DNA of 8,988 nt from Deltaproteobacteria bacterium (GTDB taxonomy: Bacteria > Desulfobacterota > GWC2-55-46): contig JACRCJ010000173.1 in NCBI GenBank assembly GCA_016219075.1, positions 1 to 8,988 on the forward strand. Reading direction: 5' to 3'. This document shows positions 1 to 6,010 of this stretch, piece by piece; the stretch's first letter is position 1, and the number at the start of each line of letters is the position of its first letter. A model generated the notes under the pieces. That model was not told the DNA's origin. It did no database searches and saw only the letters and a program-made list of their open reading frames with translations. The translations under genes and the position numbers were made by a program.

Positions 1-1073
1 CGCTTTCGCACGAGACCCGGTCCGTGGCCCTTAAAGACGGCATATACTCGCTCGGCAAGACCATAAACACCCTTCACGGAAGCATCCTTTCGGCCAGGAT
101 GCTTCCCATAGCCGACCTCACCGAGGGGCTCCCGAGGGTCATAAGGGATGTCTGCAAGGCGTGCGGCAAGGACGTTGTGCTTAAGCTCGAAGGGGCGGAG
201 CTCAGGCTCGACAGGGCGATACTTGAAAGCCTGGGGTCCCCCCTTGTGCACATAATAAGAAACGCCGTTGACCACGGGATAGAGCCCCCCGAAGAGAGGG
301 CCGCCTCAGGCAAACCGGCCAGGGGGTCGATAACGATCAGGGCGTACTCCAAAAAGGACCGCGCCGTGATAGAGGTCTCGGACGACGGGCGCGGCATAAA
401 TACCGGAAAATTAAGGGAGAAGGCTCGCTTGAAAGGGATGGATGGCGAAAAACTCAGGACGATGACCGAAAAAGAGGCCCTGATGCTTATCTGCATGCCG
501 GGACTAAGCTCCTCCGATACCGTAACGGAGGTCTCGGGCAGAGGCGTGGGCATGGATGTCGTCAAAGAGGCGGTAGAGGGCCTCGGCGGCGCACTGGGGA
601 TCGAATCCGCCCCCGGTGAAGGGACCAGGATTGTCCTCGATCTCCCGATGACGACCTCGATAACCAAGACCCTCATCGTCTCGGTCGGCACGGAACAGTT
701 CCTGCTCCCCATCTCAAGGATAGTCAAGGTCGTCGAGGCGCGCTCAACGGAACTCTCAAAAGGGAGATACCGGCTCGAAGACGCGGAGGTCCCGCTGGTC
801 TCTCTGGCCGGGGCCCTGGGCATGAAGCACACGGAGAGGCCGTTCTCCACGGTCATCTTCGTGGAATACCGGGGGTCCGTCGGGGCCGGGGACCTCGCCG
901 GCATAATCGTCGATGACTTCGGGGACGAAATAGACGCCTACATAAAGCCGTTGCTGCCGCCGATCTCAAGACTCGGCGGAGTATCCGGGATCACGATCAT
1001 GGGCGACGGAAGACCCGTATTCCTCCTTGACCTGCCCTATATAATCTCGAAAAACCTGACGCACGGGATGTAG
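1..1073 (+). CDS. cheA: Chemotaxis histidine kinase CheA, C-terminal part (truncated by window start)
   Basis: CheA autophosphorylates on a histidine and passes the phosphate to CheY/CheB; it acts in the receptor-CheW array at the inner membrane. The frame is open to the window edge (first whole codon at position 3), so the GTG at 24 is an internal Val codon, not a start. Numbering from that Val, the visible domains are: the end of the dimerisation domain with the ARMLPI motif (about 24-29); the HATPase domain with N-box HIIRNAVDHGIE (76-87), G1 box DDGRGI (120-125), a GLSSSDTVTEVSGRG lid region (160-174) and GVGMDVV (174-180); and a C-terminal CheW-like domain from about 212 to the end, with no receiver domain after it. 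The Hpt and CheY-binding regions must lie upstream of the window. The nucleotide-binding motifs are intact, so this looks like a working kinase. No other chemotaxis gene follows; the next gene is larB, after about 430 bases. Confidence 0.95.
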   Translation, partial: LSHETRSVALKDGIYSLGKTINTLHGSILSARMLPIADLTEGLPRVIRDVCKACGKDVVLKLEGAELRLDRAILESLGSPLVHIIRNAVDHGIEPPEERAASGKPARGSITIRAYSKKDRAVIEVSDDGRGINTGKLREKARLKGMDGEKLRTMTEKEALMLICMPGLSSSDTVTEVSGRGVGMDVVKEAVEGLGGALGIESAPGEGTRIVLDLPMTTSITKTLIVSVGTEQFLLPISRIVKVVEARSTELSKGRYRLEDAEVPLVSLAGALGMKHTERPFSTVIFVEYRGSVGAGDLAGIIVDDFGDEIDAYIKPLLPPISRLGGVSGITIMGDGRPVFLLDLPYIISKNLTHGM

Positions 1074-1444
1074 CGGGTCCTTTTGCGCAAAGCCCTCCCG
1101 GAAGAACTCTTTTCAGCACCCCCGGAGCCTCTCCGGGGTTGACTCCGGGGTGGTAAACGGGTAATGTGTCTGTCGGCCCTTAAAGCGGCCTTTGATTTTC
1201 TTTAGCGTTAATCAGTCGTAATCGAGGCTTTCGCGCGGTTTTGGAATACCCCCCCGCTGCAATTCTCCGAGGTATCTCCTGAAACTTTCCCCTCCCTTGA
1301 TGGGAGGGGACTAAAGGGGAGGGTGAAAGTATTTTTCACCCCCTCCCTACCCTCCCCCATCCAAGGGGGAGGGGCTTATGAGGAAACCGTGCGGCTTTTC
1401 TTCAGGGAATTACATGATTAATCTACCGATTCCGGCCTCTCAGT
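1074..1444. other. Gene-free intergenic stretch after cheA
   Basis: I see no credible gene here. It holds a small GC-rich stem-loop at 1120-1126/1132-1138 (7 bp, 5-nt loop), about 46 bases after the cheA stop. It is followed by only two T residues, so it is at best a weak terminator. A 4-bp GGCC stem at 1175-1190 is followed by a T-rich run (1191-1202) and is another weak candidate. A perfect 10-bp palindrome, TTTGCGCAAA, lies at 1082-1091. The multi-hairpin repeat at 1289-1374 is listed separately. Confidence 0.6.
1289..1374. repeat. Multi-hairpin intergenic repeat, short form
   Basis: Three stem-forming parts stand in a row. CCCCTCCC (1289-1296) pairs with GGGAGGGG (1302-1309). GGGAGGGTGAAA (about 1317-1328) pairs imperfectly with the TTTCACCCCCTCCC stretch (about 1334-1347). 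CCCTCCCCC (1350-1358) pairs with GGGGGAGGG (1365-1373). Related units with an extra hairpin lie at 3587-3718 and 3734-3804 on the other side of larBC. This looks like a REP/BIME-like dispersed palindromic element. Whether it acts as an RNA terminator or a DNA structure cannot be told from sequence alone. Confidence 0.75.
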
Positions 1445-1473
1445 TTGCCGCAAGGAGGTTTCATTGGTATAAT
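1445..1473 (+). promoter_or_regulatory. Sigma70-type promoter of larBC, extended -10
   Basis: A -35 candidate TTGCCG (1445-1450), a 17-bp spacer and a perfect TATAAT (1468-1473) preceded by TGG, the extended -10 signature. Transcription would begin near 1480. That leaves a leader of about 27 nt before the ATG at 1507 and almost none before the TTG at 1486, so the promoter supports the ATG start. An AAGGAGGT string at 1452-1459 lies in the spacer, upstream of the predicted transcript start, so it cannot serve larB translation from this promoter. Confidence 0.65.
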
Positions 1474-1506
1474 CCCGGATAGGCCTTGAAGGACGGACTT
1501 TTCCAT

Positions 1507-2256
1507 ATGAACATTAAGATGCTTAAAAAACTGCTCGAAGGCGTGAGGGACGGGCGCTTCGATACGGAGACCGCGCTCAAGAGGCTCAAGCACCTCCCCT
1601 TCGAGGAGCTTGAGTTCGCCACCCTTGACACGCACAGGGAGCTTCGCCAGGGTTTTCCTGAGGTCATCTTCGGGCAGGGCAAGACCGTCGTTCAGATGAA
1701 GGCCATCATAAAGAGCATGCTCAAGAGGAAAGAGAATGTCCTTGTGACAAGGCTTGATGAGGCGAAGGGCAAGGCCCTTAAAAGGGCGTTCCCGAAGGCG
1801 AGCCTCAGCCCGGTCTCAAGGACCCTCTTTATAAAATCGCACGCGATACAGCCTGCGGGCCGGGGTACCGTCCTGGTGCTTTGTGCCGGGACATCGGATG
1901 TCCCGGTGGCCGAGGAGGCCGCGGTAACGGCCGAGTGCATGGGCAACCGTGTCACACGGCTCTACGACGTGGGGGTTGCGGGAATCCACAGGCTCCTTAA
2001 CAGGAAAGAAGATCTCTGGGAGGCGAATGTCCTCATAGTCGTGGCCGGAATGGAAGGTGCTCTGCCGAGCGTCGTCTCCGGGCTTGTTTCGCGCCCTGTG
2101 GTGGCCGTGCCCACGAGCGTTGGGTACGGGGCGAACCTCGGCGGGATCACCACGCTTCTGGCCATGCTCAACTCCTGCGCCTCAGGGATATCCGTTGTGA
2201 ACATCGACAACGGGTTCGGCGCCGGGTATGTGGCGAGCCTCATAAACAGGGAGTAA
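1507..2256 (+). CDS. larB: LarB, nickel-pincer cofactor biosynthesis carboxylase/hydrolase
   Basis: In the known pathway LarB carboxylates the pyridinium ring of nicotinic acid adenine dinucleotide (NaAD) and hydrolyses the dinucleotide, giving pyridinium-3,5-biscarboxylic acid mononucleotide for LarE. The protein is 249 aa from ATG 1507. An alternative in-frame TTG at 1486 would add 7 residues, but the promoter position favours the ATG. The N-terminal part carries the family stretch HRELRQGFPEVIFGQGK (43-59). The PurE-like C-terminal domain shows AGTSDVPVAEEA (127-138), DVGVAGIHRLL (154-164), VVAGMEGALPSVVSGL (178-193) and VPTSVGYGA (201-209). The length is normal for LarB. A GAAGGA string (1488-1493) about 13 nt upstream is a distant Shine-Dalgarno candidate. 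larC starts 17 nt after the stop, so the two form an operon. LarB is distinguished from PurE by its longer N-terminal part and the larC neighbour. Confidence 0.93.
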   Translation: MNIKMLKKLLEGVRDGRFDTETALKRLKHLPFEELEFATLDTHRELRQGFPEVIFGQGKTVVQMKAIIKSMLKRKENVLVTRLDEAKGKALKRAFPKASLSPVSRTLFIKSHAIQPAGRGTVLVLCAGTSDVPVAEEAAVTAECMGNRVTRLYDVGVAGIHRLLNRKEDLWEANVLIVVAGMEGALPSVVSGLVSRPVVAVPTSVGYGANLGGITTLLAMLNSCASGISVVNIDNGFGAGYVASLINRE

Positions 2257-2273
2257 CGCAACAAAGGTACCTT

Positions 2274-3470
2274 ATGAAAATCATTTATTTCGACTGCCCT
2301 ATGGGCATAAGCGGGGACATGTGCCTCGGGGCCCTTATTGACCTCGGAGTGGACTTCAAGATGGTCCTCCGGGAGCTTAAAAAGCTCCCGGTCGACAGGA
2401 TCGACATAAAACTCGGCAAGGTTCTCCGCCATTCCATAACCGGGACCACCTTCCGGGTCCGACTCACCGAGTCTCACCACCACAGGACCTTCAAAGACAT
2501 CAAGTCGATCATAAAAAAGAGCGCGCTTACTCCCGTTGTAAAAGACTTGAGCGTTAAGATATTCGGGATAATAGCGGAGGCCGAGGGGAAGGTCCACGGG
2601 GTAGCCCCCGACAAGGTCCACTTCCACGAGGTCGGCGCAATGGACTCGATAATAGACATCGTCGGGGCATCTGTTGCGATAACATCCCTCAAGGCCGATA
2701 GTATTTTCTCCTCGCCCGTGGCGTTGGGCTCCGGGTGGGCCGACACCATGCACGGCAGGATCCCCATACCGGCCCCCGCAACAATAGAAATATTGAAGGG
2801 AGTGCCGGTGGCATCCTCAACCGCGCCTTTTGAGCTGACGACCCCCACGGGAGCGGCGATACTCAAGGCCGTGGCATCGGGGTACGGCCCCATGCCCTCG
2901 ATGACGATAGAGAAGACCGGCTACGGTGCCGGGAAAAAGGACTTCAAGGGGTCGGCCAACATCCTGAGGGTTATAACCGGCAAGACAACGGAGGCGCTCC
3001 CGGCGCGGGAAAATACGGAGAACCTGACCGTTATCGAGACGAACATAGACGACATGAGCCCGCAGGTGTCCGGGTACCTCATGGACAGGCTCTTCGCGGC
3101 CGGGGCGCGGGATGTCTTTTTCACGCCCGTCCAGATGAAAAAATCAAGACCGGGGGTGCTTTTGACCGTACTTGCCGACCCGGAACAGAAGATGAGAATC
3201 CTTGATATGATATTTGAAGAGTCCACTTCGATAGGGGTAAGGAGCTATCCCGTAGAGAGGCACTGCCTTGAGAGAAAGACCGTCAGGGTCAAGACCCCCT
3301 ACGGGACCGTGAGCGTAAAGGTCTCCGTAAGGGACGGGCGCGCCGTGAACGCCCAGCCGGAGTACGAGGAGTGCAGGGCGCTGGCCGAAAAGAAAAAAGT
3401 GCCTTTAAAAAAAGTGATGGACGCGGCGAGAGCGGCCCTCGAAGGGAGAAAAGGCGGGATGGGGCGGTAA
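2274..3470 (+). CDS. larC: LarC, nickel-pincer cofactor nickel insertase (single-frame form)
   Basis: LarC is the CTP-dependent cyclometallase that puts nickel into the dithiolated pyridinium mononucleotide, the last step of cofactor synthesis. The protein is 398 aa, usual for full-length LarC. N-terminal motifs: FDCPMGISGDM (6-16), a histidine cluster HHHR (68-71), HFHEVGAMDSIIDIVG (116-131), HGRIPIPAPAT (160-170) and ELTTPTGAAIL (187-197). The C-terminal (LarC2-type) part begins around 250, with ETNIDDMSPQ (255-264), PVQMKKSRPGVLLTVL (285-300) and PEYEECRALA (362-371). In Lactiplantibacillus plantarum the two halves are joined by programmed frameshifting; here they are one uninterrupted frame. 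AAAGG at 2263-2267 is a suitable ribosome binding site for ATG 2274. The usual FAG after the first Asp-Cys is PM here. It is co-transcribed with larB; larE and larA are not in the window. Confidence 0.95.
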   Translation: MKIIYFDCPMGISGDMCLGALIDLGVDFKMVLRELKKLPVDRIDIKLGKVLRHSITGTTFRVRLTESHHHRTFKDIKSIIKKSALTPVVKDLSVKIFGIIAEAEGKVHGVAPDKVHFHEVGAMDSIIDIVGASVAITSLKADSIFSSPVALGSGWADTMHGRIPIPAPATIEILKGVPVASSTAPFELTTPTGAAILKAVASGYGPMPSMTIEKTGYGAGKKDFKGSANILRVITGKTTEALPARENTENLTVIETNIDDMSPQVSGYLMDRLFAAGARDVFFTPVQMKKSRPGVLLTVLADPEQKMRILDMIFEESTSIGVRSYPVERHCLERKTVRVKTPYGTVSVKVSVRDGRAVNAQPEYEECRALAEKKKVPLKKVMDAARAALEGRKGGMGR

Positions 3471-3501
3471 TAGGCTCCCGGATTTAAAATCGAGTCATGT
3501 A

Positions 3502-3520
3502 CCTCCGGCAAAGCCGGGGG
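3502..3520 (+). terminator. GC-rich stem-loop just after larC, possible terminator
   Basis: CCTCCGGC (3502-3509) pairs with GCCGGGGG (3513-3520), with an AAA loop and one G-T wobble, 31 bases past the larC stop. There is no T run after it, so it is not a classic intrinsic terminator; it may protect the 3' end of the larBC transcript. A close relative of the stem-loop occurs at 3896-3914. Confidence 0.4.
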
Positions 3521-3586
3521 CTTGAAAAGACGCCCTGCCGGGTTTGTTAGCAAAAAAAGGTGTTCTTAATTCGCCGTACGCCAGTA

Positions 3587-3718
3587 CCCCCTCCCTCGAT
3601 TGCGATGGCTGGGCTCCCGTTGCGCTCTTCCGGTGCAACGGGAAGCGGGAGGGTGAAATTCCGAAGGGTGAAAGATTATTTGCACCCCCACCCTACCCTC
3701 CCCCATCAAGGGGGAGGG
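3587..3718. repeat. Multi-hairpin intergenic repeat, long form, copy 1
   Basis: The left part (3589-3658) matches 3734-3804 at nearly every position: three substitutions and one single-base length difference by my alignment. Inside it TCCCGTTGC (3615-3623) pairs with GCAACGGGA (3635-3643) around an 11-nt loop containing GCTCTTCC. The right part holds CCCTCCCCC (3696-3704) pairing with GGGGGAGGG (3710-3718), almost the same as 1350-1373. This unit therefore shares its frame with the short form at 1289-1374 but carries an extra hairpin of about 38 nt. Confidence 0.75.
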
Positions 3719-3733
3719 AGCACTAAGAACCTC

Positions 3734-3804
3734 CCCTCCCTCGATGGCGAGGGCTGGGCTCCCGTTGCGCTCTTCCGATGCAACGGGAAGCGGGGAGGGT
3801 GAAA
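3734..3804. repeat. Multi-hairpin intergenic repeat, long form, copy 2
   Basis: This is a direct repeat of 3589-3658. CCCTCG (3738-3743) pairs with CGAGGG (3748-3753) around ATGG; this stem is broken in copy 1. TCCCGTTGC (3760-3768) pairs with GCAACGGGA (3780-3788). The right half that should follow (3811-3835) is degenerate and keeps only traces of the CCCC...GTCAAG pattern. Confidence 0.72.
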
Positions 3805-3895
3805 AGTCATCCCCTTCCGTACCCCGTCAAGCGGAGAATTTTACAAGGACAGGCTACAGGAAATCAGATTCCCGGAACTGTCAAACTCTGTGAGT

Positions 3896-3914
3896 CCCCC
3901 GGCAAAGCCGGGGG
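3896..3914 (+). terminator. Strong GC stem-loop followed by a short T run
   Basis: CCCCCGGC (3896-3903) pairs perfectly with GCCGGGGG (3907-3914) around an AAA loop. TTT follows directly, then a T-rich stretch with one TTTT. The order fits a plus-strand terminator. The nearest plus-strand gene, larC, ends about 425 bases upstream, so it may be a repeat-derived stem-loop or a back-up terminator. Confidence 0.4.
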
Positions 3915-4034
3915 TTTACCTGTTTTCAATTATACCTCCCCGCAAGCAAGTCCGGAGGCATCCATCGGCTTTAATCCGGTACGACAGCCGGGTTTTGGCG
4001 GGTCAAACGCCGCGGGAAATTAAATTCTATCCAT

Positions 4035-4064
4035 TTGACTAAAGTCACACATTCTGATTATAAT
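4035..4064 (+). promoter_or_regulatory. Sigma70-type promoter for the metallo-hydrolase gene
   Basis: TTGACT (4035-4040), an 18-bp spacer and a perfect TATAAT (4059-4064) sit in locally AT-rich DNA, unlike the GC-rich surroundings. A second TATAAT at 4072-4077 has no matching -35 box. Transcription would begin near 4071, giving a leader of about 129 nt before the ATG at 4200. This separates the hydrolase from larBC as its own unit. Confidence 0.75.
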
Positions 4065-4086
4065 ACGGTGCTATAATCAAAAATAA

Positions 4087-4202
4087 GTCATTAAGTCTTA
4101 TAAATTACGGCTGAAAGGGCATTGGACCTCCGATCCGGAGAGCGCAATCAAGCAGGTAATGACAACCCATATTGGCATGAATCTTAAAAAAGGCCTCCAA
4201 TG
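4087..4202 (+). promoter_or_regulatory. Possible structured leader with alternative stems, reaching the start codon
   Basis: Complementary pairs read from sequence: GTCATTA (4087-4093) with TAATGAC (4157-4163); ATTAC (4104-4108) with GTAAT (4156-4160), which competes with the first; GCT (4110-4112) with AGC (4151-4153); ATTG (4121-4124) with CAAT (4145-4148); CTCCG (4128-4132) with CGGAG (4136-4140). In addition CATTGGA (4120-4126) is exactly complementary to TCCAATG (4196-4202), which includes the start codon. The nested set could form one long hairpin with a purine-rich internal loop (GAAAGGG, 4113-4119), while the last pairing would hide the start codon. I do not recognise a known riboswitch class. 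This is a hand fold, so confidence is low. Confidence 0.3.
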
Positions 4203-5039
4203 ATAATACGCTGCTGGGGATCAAGGGGGTCGATAGCCGTTTCCGGCAAGGAGTTTATAAAGTACGGCGGGGACACGACCTGTATTGAGGTCGTCAGCAA
4301 CACCGGCGACCTTATAATCATAGACGCCGGCACCGGCATAAGGGCGCTCGGAAACGAGTTGCTGCGCTCCGGCAGGCGCAAGATAAACCTCCTGCTGACG
4401 CACGCCCACTGGGACCACCTCTCGGGCTTCCCGTTCTTCAAGCCCATATACCATAAGGAGTTCTCGATAAAGGTCTACGGCCCGCAGCCGACCCAGGACT
4501 CCGTGAAGTCGATCATCTCAAAGACCATGGCCTCGCCCTATTTCCCCATAGAGCTGGAAGACATAAACGCGGACATAACATTCCTGGGCATGGGGAACAA
4601 GGGCTACTCCATCGGCTCGGTAAATATCACGACCATCCCTCTAAGCCATCCGAACCAGGGCGTCGGCTACAGGCTTGAGGAGAACGGCAAGTCGTTTGTC
4701 TTCCTTACGGACAACGAGCTTACCTTCCATCATCCCTTCGGGCTCGGCTACAAGGATTATGTCGAGTTCTCAAAGGGCGCCGACCTCCTCTTCCACGACG
4801 CCGAGTACTGCAAGGACGAGTACAGGGAGACCGCCGGATGGGGTCATTCCGCCTATATCGACACGGTAAACCTGGCCATTGACGCTGGGGTGAAATCCCT
4901 CGGGCTATTCCACCTGAACCAGGAGCGGACGGACGACGCAGCCGATGCTATCGGGAAGGAATGCTCTGAGTTGATCTCCAAAAAAGGCTCGAAGATGAAG
5001 TGCTTCGTTGTAGGAACAGGCACCGTGATCAAACTTTAG
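4200..5039 (+). CDS. MBL-fold metal-dependent hydrolase, stand-alone
   Basis: A 279-aa cytoplasmic protein without a signal peptide or membrane segments. It has the metallo-beta-lactamase fold from end to end: start strand MIIRCWGSRGSI (1-12), YGGDTTCIEV (22-31), IDAGTGIRALG (41-51), the metal motif THAHWDH (67-73, H68-x-H70-x-D72-H73), a further His in LSHPN (H150), LTDNE (D171), FHDAEY (D200), WGHS (H216) and FHLN (H238). All candidate metal ligands are present, so it should be an active two-metal enzyme. The closest group I know is the TaR3-like/cyclic-phosphodiesterase-like MBL proteins, often found near signalling genes; the substrate cannot be assigned. ATG 4200 follows AAAAAAGG (4186-4193) at good spacing. 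It has its own promoter and a long leader, and it converges on the minus-strand genes. Confidence 0.88.
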   Translation: MIIRCWGSRGSIAVSGKEFIKYGGDTTCIEVVSNTGDLIIIDAGTGIRALGNELLRSGRRKINLLLTHAHWDHLSGFPFFKPIYHKEFSIKVYGPQPTQDSVKSIISKTMASPYFPIELEDINADITFLGMGNKGYSIGSVNITTIPLSHPNQGVGYRLEENGKSFVFLTDNELTFHHPFGLGYKDYVEFSKGADLLFHDAEYCKDEYRETAGWGHSAYIDTVNLAIDAGVKSLGLFHLNQERTDDAADAIGKECSELISKKGSKMKCFVVGTGTVIKL

Positions 5040-5052
5040 GGGCTTACCTCCC

Positions 5053-5107
5053 TGCACTCTTCTGCACTTCTTTGCACCCTTCTGCACCCTTCTGCACCTC
5101 TTTGCAC
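5053..5107. repeat. Six-copy 10-bp tandem repeat (TGCAC plus pyrimidines)
   Basis: TGCAC occurs at 5053, 5063, 5073, 5083, 5093 and 5103, exactly ten bases apart. The five bases between are pyrimidines (TCTTC, TTCTT, CCTTC, CCTTC, CTCTT). The array starts 14 bases after the hydrolase stop codon. The period is close to one DNA helix turn, so the TGCAC cores would lie on one face. It may be a slippage-prone simple repeat or a binding array. Confidence 0.85.
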
Positions 5108-5138
5108 GGATGACGGACGGCATACCGCGGTATCCTCC

Positions 5139-5169
5139 AAAAAAAAGACCCCGGCAACAGCAGCCGGGG
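5139..5169 (-). terminator. Rho-independent terminator, minus strand
   Basis: Read on the minus strand: CCCCGGC (from 5169) and GCCGGGG (ending at 5149) form a 7-bp GC stem with a 7-nt loop, then TC, then eight T residues (complement of 5139-5146). This is a textbook intrinsic terminator. It lies 235 bases beyond the DUF4124 stop and probably ends the comEC/DUF4124 transcripts before they run into the convergent hydrolase gene. On the plus strand no T run follows. Confidence 0.8.
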
Positions 5170-5264
5170 CCAATTAAACGCCTGAACGACAATACTTTTC
5201 ATCTTAAAGAAGGAAATATCCGGTAAAGCCCTGCGGGGCATCCGTCCGTGAACGGGTATGCCAC

Positions 5265-5309
5265 TCCTTACCATCAAAATTCTCCGTCATTTATGGCGGA
5301 GAATTTTAA
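5265..5309 (-). repeat. 45-bp palindromic dispersed repeat, copy 1 (intact hairpin)
   Basis: The reverse complement matches 8569-8613 at 43 of 45 positions. AAAATTCTCCG (5276-5286) pairs perfectly with CGGAGAATTTT (5297-5307), and the stem continues through T-G, C-G and A-T pairs to a TTTA loop, 14 bp in all. An unpaired tail, GATGGTAAGGA on the minus strand, points away from comEC. As RNA the A4/T4 ends could make a bidirectional terminator. Confidence 0.85.
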
Positions 5310-5403
5310 TCCCTCAAAAACCTCACGGACGCCGTCCTTCGGCGCGCCAAACGGACCGGAAGACAAAAAAACAGCGTCGCGCCGCAAAGTCCGCTCACGG
5401 CAT

Positions 5404-5928
5404 TTATCTGCCTTCCCTGATCGCCCTCGGCACGCCGGCTATGGTAGCCTTCCTTGTAAGCTCGTCGAGTTCGTCCTGAAACCCTTTTAGGCGCTCCCGG
5501 TCGGCGAGGACCTCTTTCTTGAAATTTTCGTACCTCTCAACGACCTCCCTGCTGTAGACCTGGCCGACCCTTCTGCCGCCGTCGAAGATATTTATATACT
5601 GCTCTTTAGCGGCTACGGAGGACTCGATCGCCTGCTTTTCTTCCCTGATCTTTCTGAAGGTATTGAGCCACCACTCAAGCGAATGGTCGCCGTAAAGCTC
5701 GGGGGCAGCTTCCCCATTGGGGATCTCCGGGACCGGGGGGGCCTCCTCCTCTTCCACAGCCGGGGTCGTCTTGTGTATCTTTACATCCGGGCGGAGACTC
5801 TCGGGGACTTTGCCGAGGTCGTCGGTTATGTGTGTTACCCCGTCCTTGTCCGTCCACTCATAGAATTGGGCGTAAACGGCGGAGGATGTTAAAAAGAGGA
5901 TTATCAACGCCCATCTTGCTATTCTCAT
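5404..5928 (-). CDS. Secreted DUF4124-domain protein with C-terminal coiled coil
   Basis: 174 aa from the ATG at 5928. The frame is open upstream to 5997, but only this start gives an intact signal peptide and a GAGG ribosome binding site 5 nt ahead. Residues 1-20 are a Sec signal (positive MRIAR, hydrophobic WALIILFL, then SAVYA with likely cleavage after A20). The mature protein opens with a DUF4124 module, FYEWTDKDGVTHITDD (22-37). An acidic, proline-rich linker follows (about 55-73), then a charged helical region rich in Glu, Lys and Arg (about 85-165) that could form coiled coil. There is no lipobox Cys, so a soluble periplasmic or envelope protein is likely. DUF4124 has no defined function. 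It lies 180 nt downstream of comEC on the same strand, perhaps in the same transcript. Confidence 0.8.
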   Translation of the reverse strand: MRIARWALIILFLTSSAVYAQFYEWTDKDGVTHITDDLGKVPESLRPDVKIHKTTPAVEEEEAPPVPEIPNGEAAPELYGDHSLEWWLNTFRKIREEKQAIESSVAAKEQYINIFDGGRRVGQVYSREVVERYENFKKEVLADRERLKGFQDELDELTRKATIAGVPRAIREGR

Positions 5929-6010
5929 CGTGTCCTCGGTATCCCTTATTTTTAATGTTCTTAAAACCCCGGGGTAATAAGTCCGTGGAGCGTTCATTTC
6001 CGTGATATTG

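Larger units (their letters stand above)
3471..4034. other. Gene-free, repeat-rich intergenic stretch after larC
   Basis: Short open frames here run through the hairpin repeats and translate to low-complexity or repeated peptides, so I call no gene. The stretch contains the stem-loop at 3502-3520, two long hairpin repeats (3587-3718 and 3734-3804), a 13-base match GCGGAGAATTTTA at 3831-3843 to the 45-bp repeat found at 5265 and 8569, and the stem-loop at 3896-3914. From 3915 to 4034 I see only a C-rich segment and then the AT-rich run-up to the next promoter. Confidence 0.65.
5040..5403. other. Gene-free convergent intergenic stretch
   Basis: It lies between the convergent hydrolase and DUF4124 genes. 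Open frames crossing it run through tandem repeats and terminators and look spurious. Contents: the 10-bp tandem repeat (5053-5107), a perfect 12-bp palindrome ATACCGCGGTAT (5122-5133), the minus-strand terminator (5139-5169), a small hairpin with GGCAT (5237-5241) pairing ATGCC (5258-5262) around CCGTGAACGG, and the 45-bp palindromic repeat (5265-5309). Seven A residues (5366-5372), only 32 nt past the DUF4124 stop, read as a T7 run on the minus strand, but I see only a 4-bp stem (AGCG/CGCT) next to it. Confidence 0.6.

Noticed and set aside
74..904. Long minus-strand open frame opposite cheA
   Set aside because: Antisense shadow of a clearly conserved CheA; composition is Ser/Thr/Pro-rich as expected from reverse reading of GC-rich coding DNA.
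1962..2753. Minus-strand 263-codon frame opposite larB/larC
   Set aside because: Overlaps both conserved larB and larC on the other strand and shows no recognisable domain.
3544..3802. Plus-strand reading frames with repeated LDxxGWAPVALFRCNGK peptides
   Set aside because: They are translations of the two copies of the nested hairpin repeat; no ribosome site, no domain, and the similarity is explained by the DNA repeat.
3587..3804. CRISPR array made of the hairpin repeats
   Set aside because: Only two copies of about 70 nt with related material between them; no regular short repeat/unique spacer pattern and no cas gene.
3929..3938. TATAAT on the minus strand upstream of the hairpin at 3896-3914
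   Set aside because: No -35 box at a workable distance and no minus-strand gene downstream before larC, which is in the opposite direction.
4120..4145. tRNA-like string (GACCTCCGATCCGGAGAGCGC-like, reads like a reversed anticodon arm)
   Set aside because: No acceptor stem, T-loop GTTCGA motif or 7-nt anticodon loop can be placed around it on either strand; resemblance is partial.
5044..5277. Minus-strand frame with repeated KEVQKGA-type peptides
   Set aside because: It runs through the minus-strand terminator and the 10-bp tandem repeat, which alone creates the repeated peptide.
5248..5490. Plus-strand frames starting near 5248 and 5258
   Set aside because: No ribosome binding site, they overlap the DUF4124 gene antisense, and the recognisable part of the peptide comes from the palindromic repeat.
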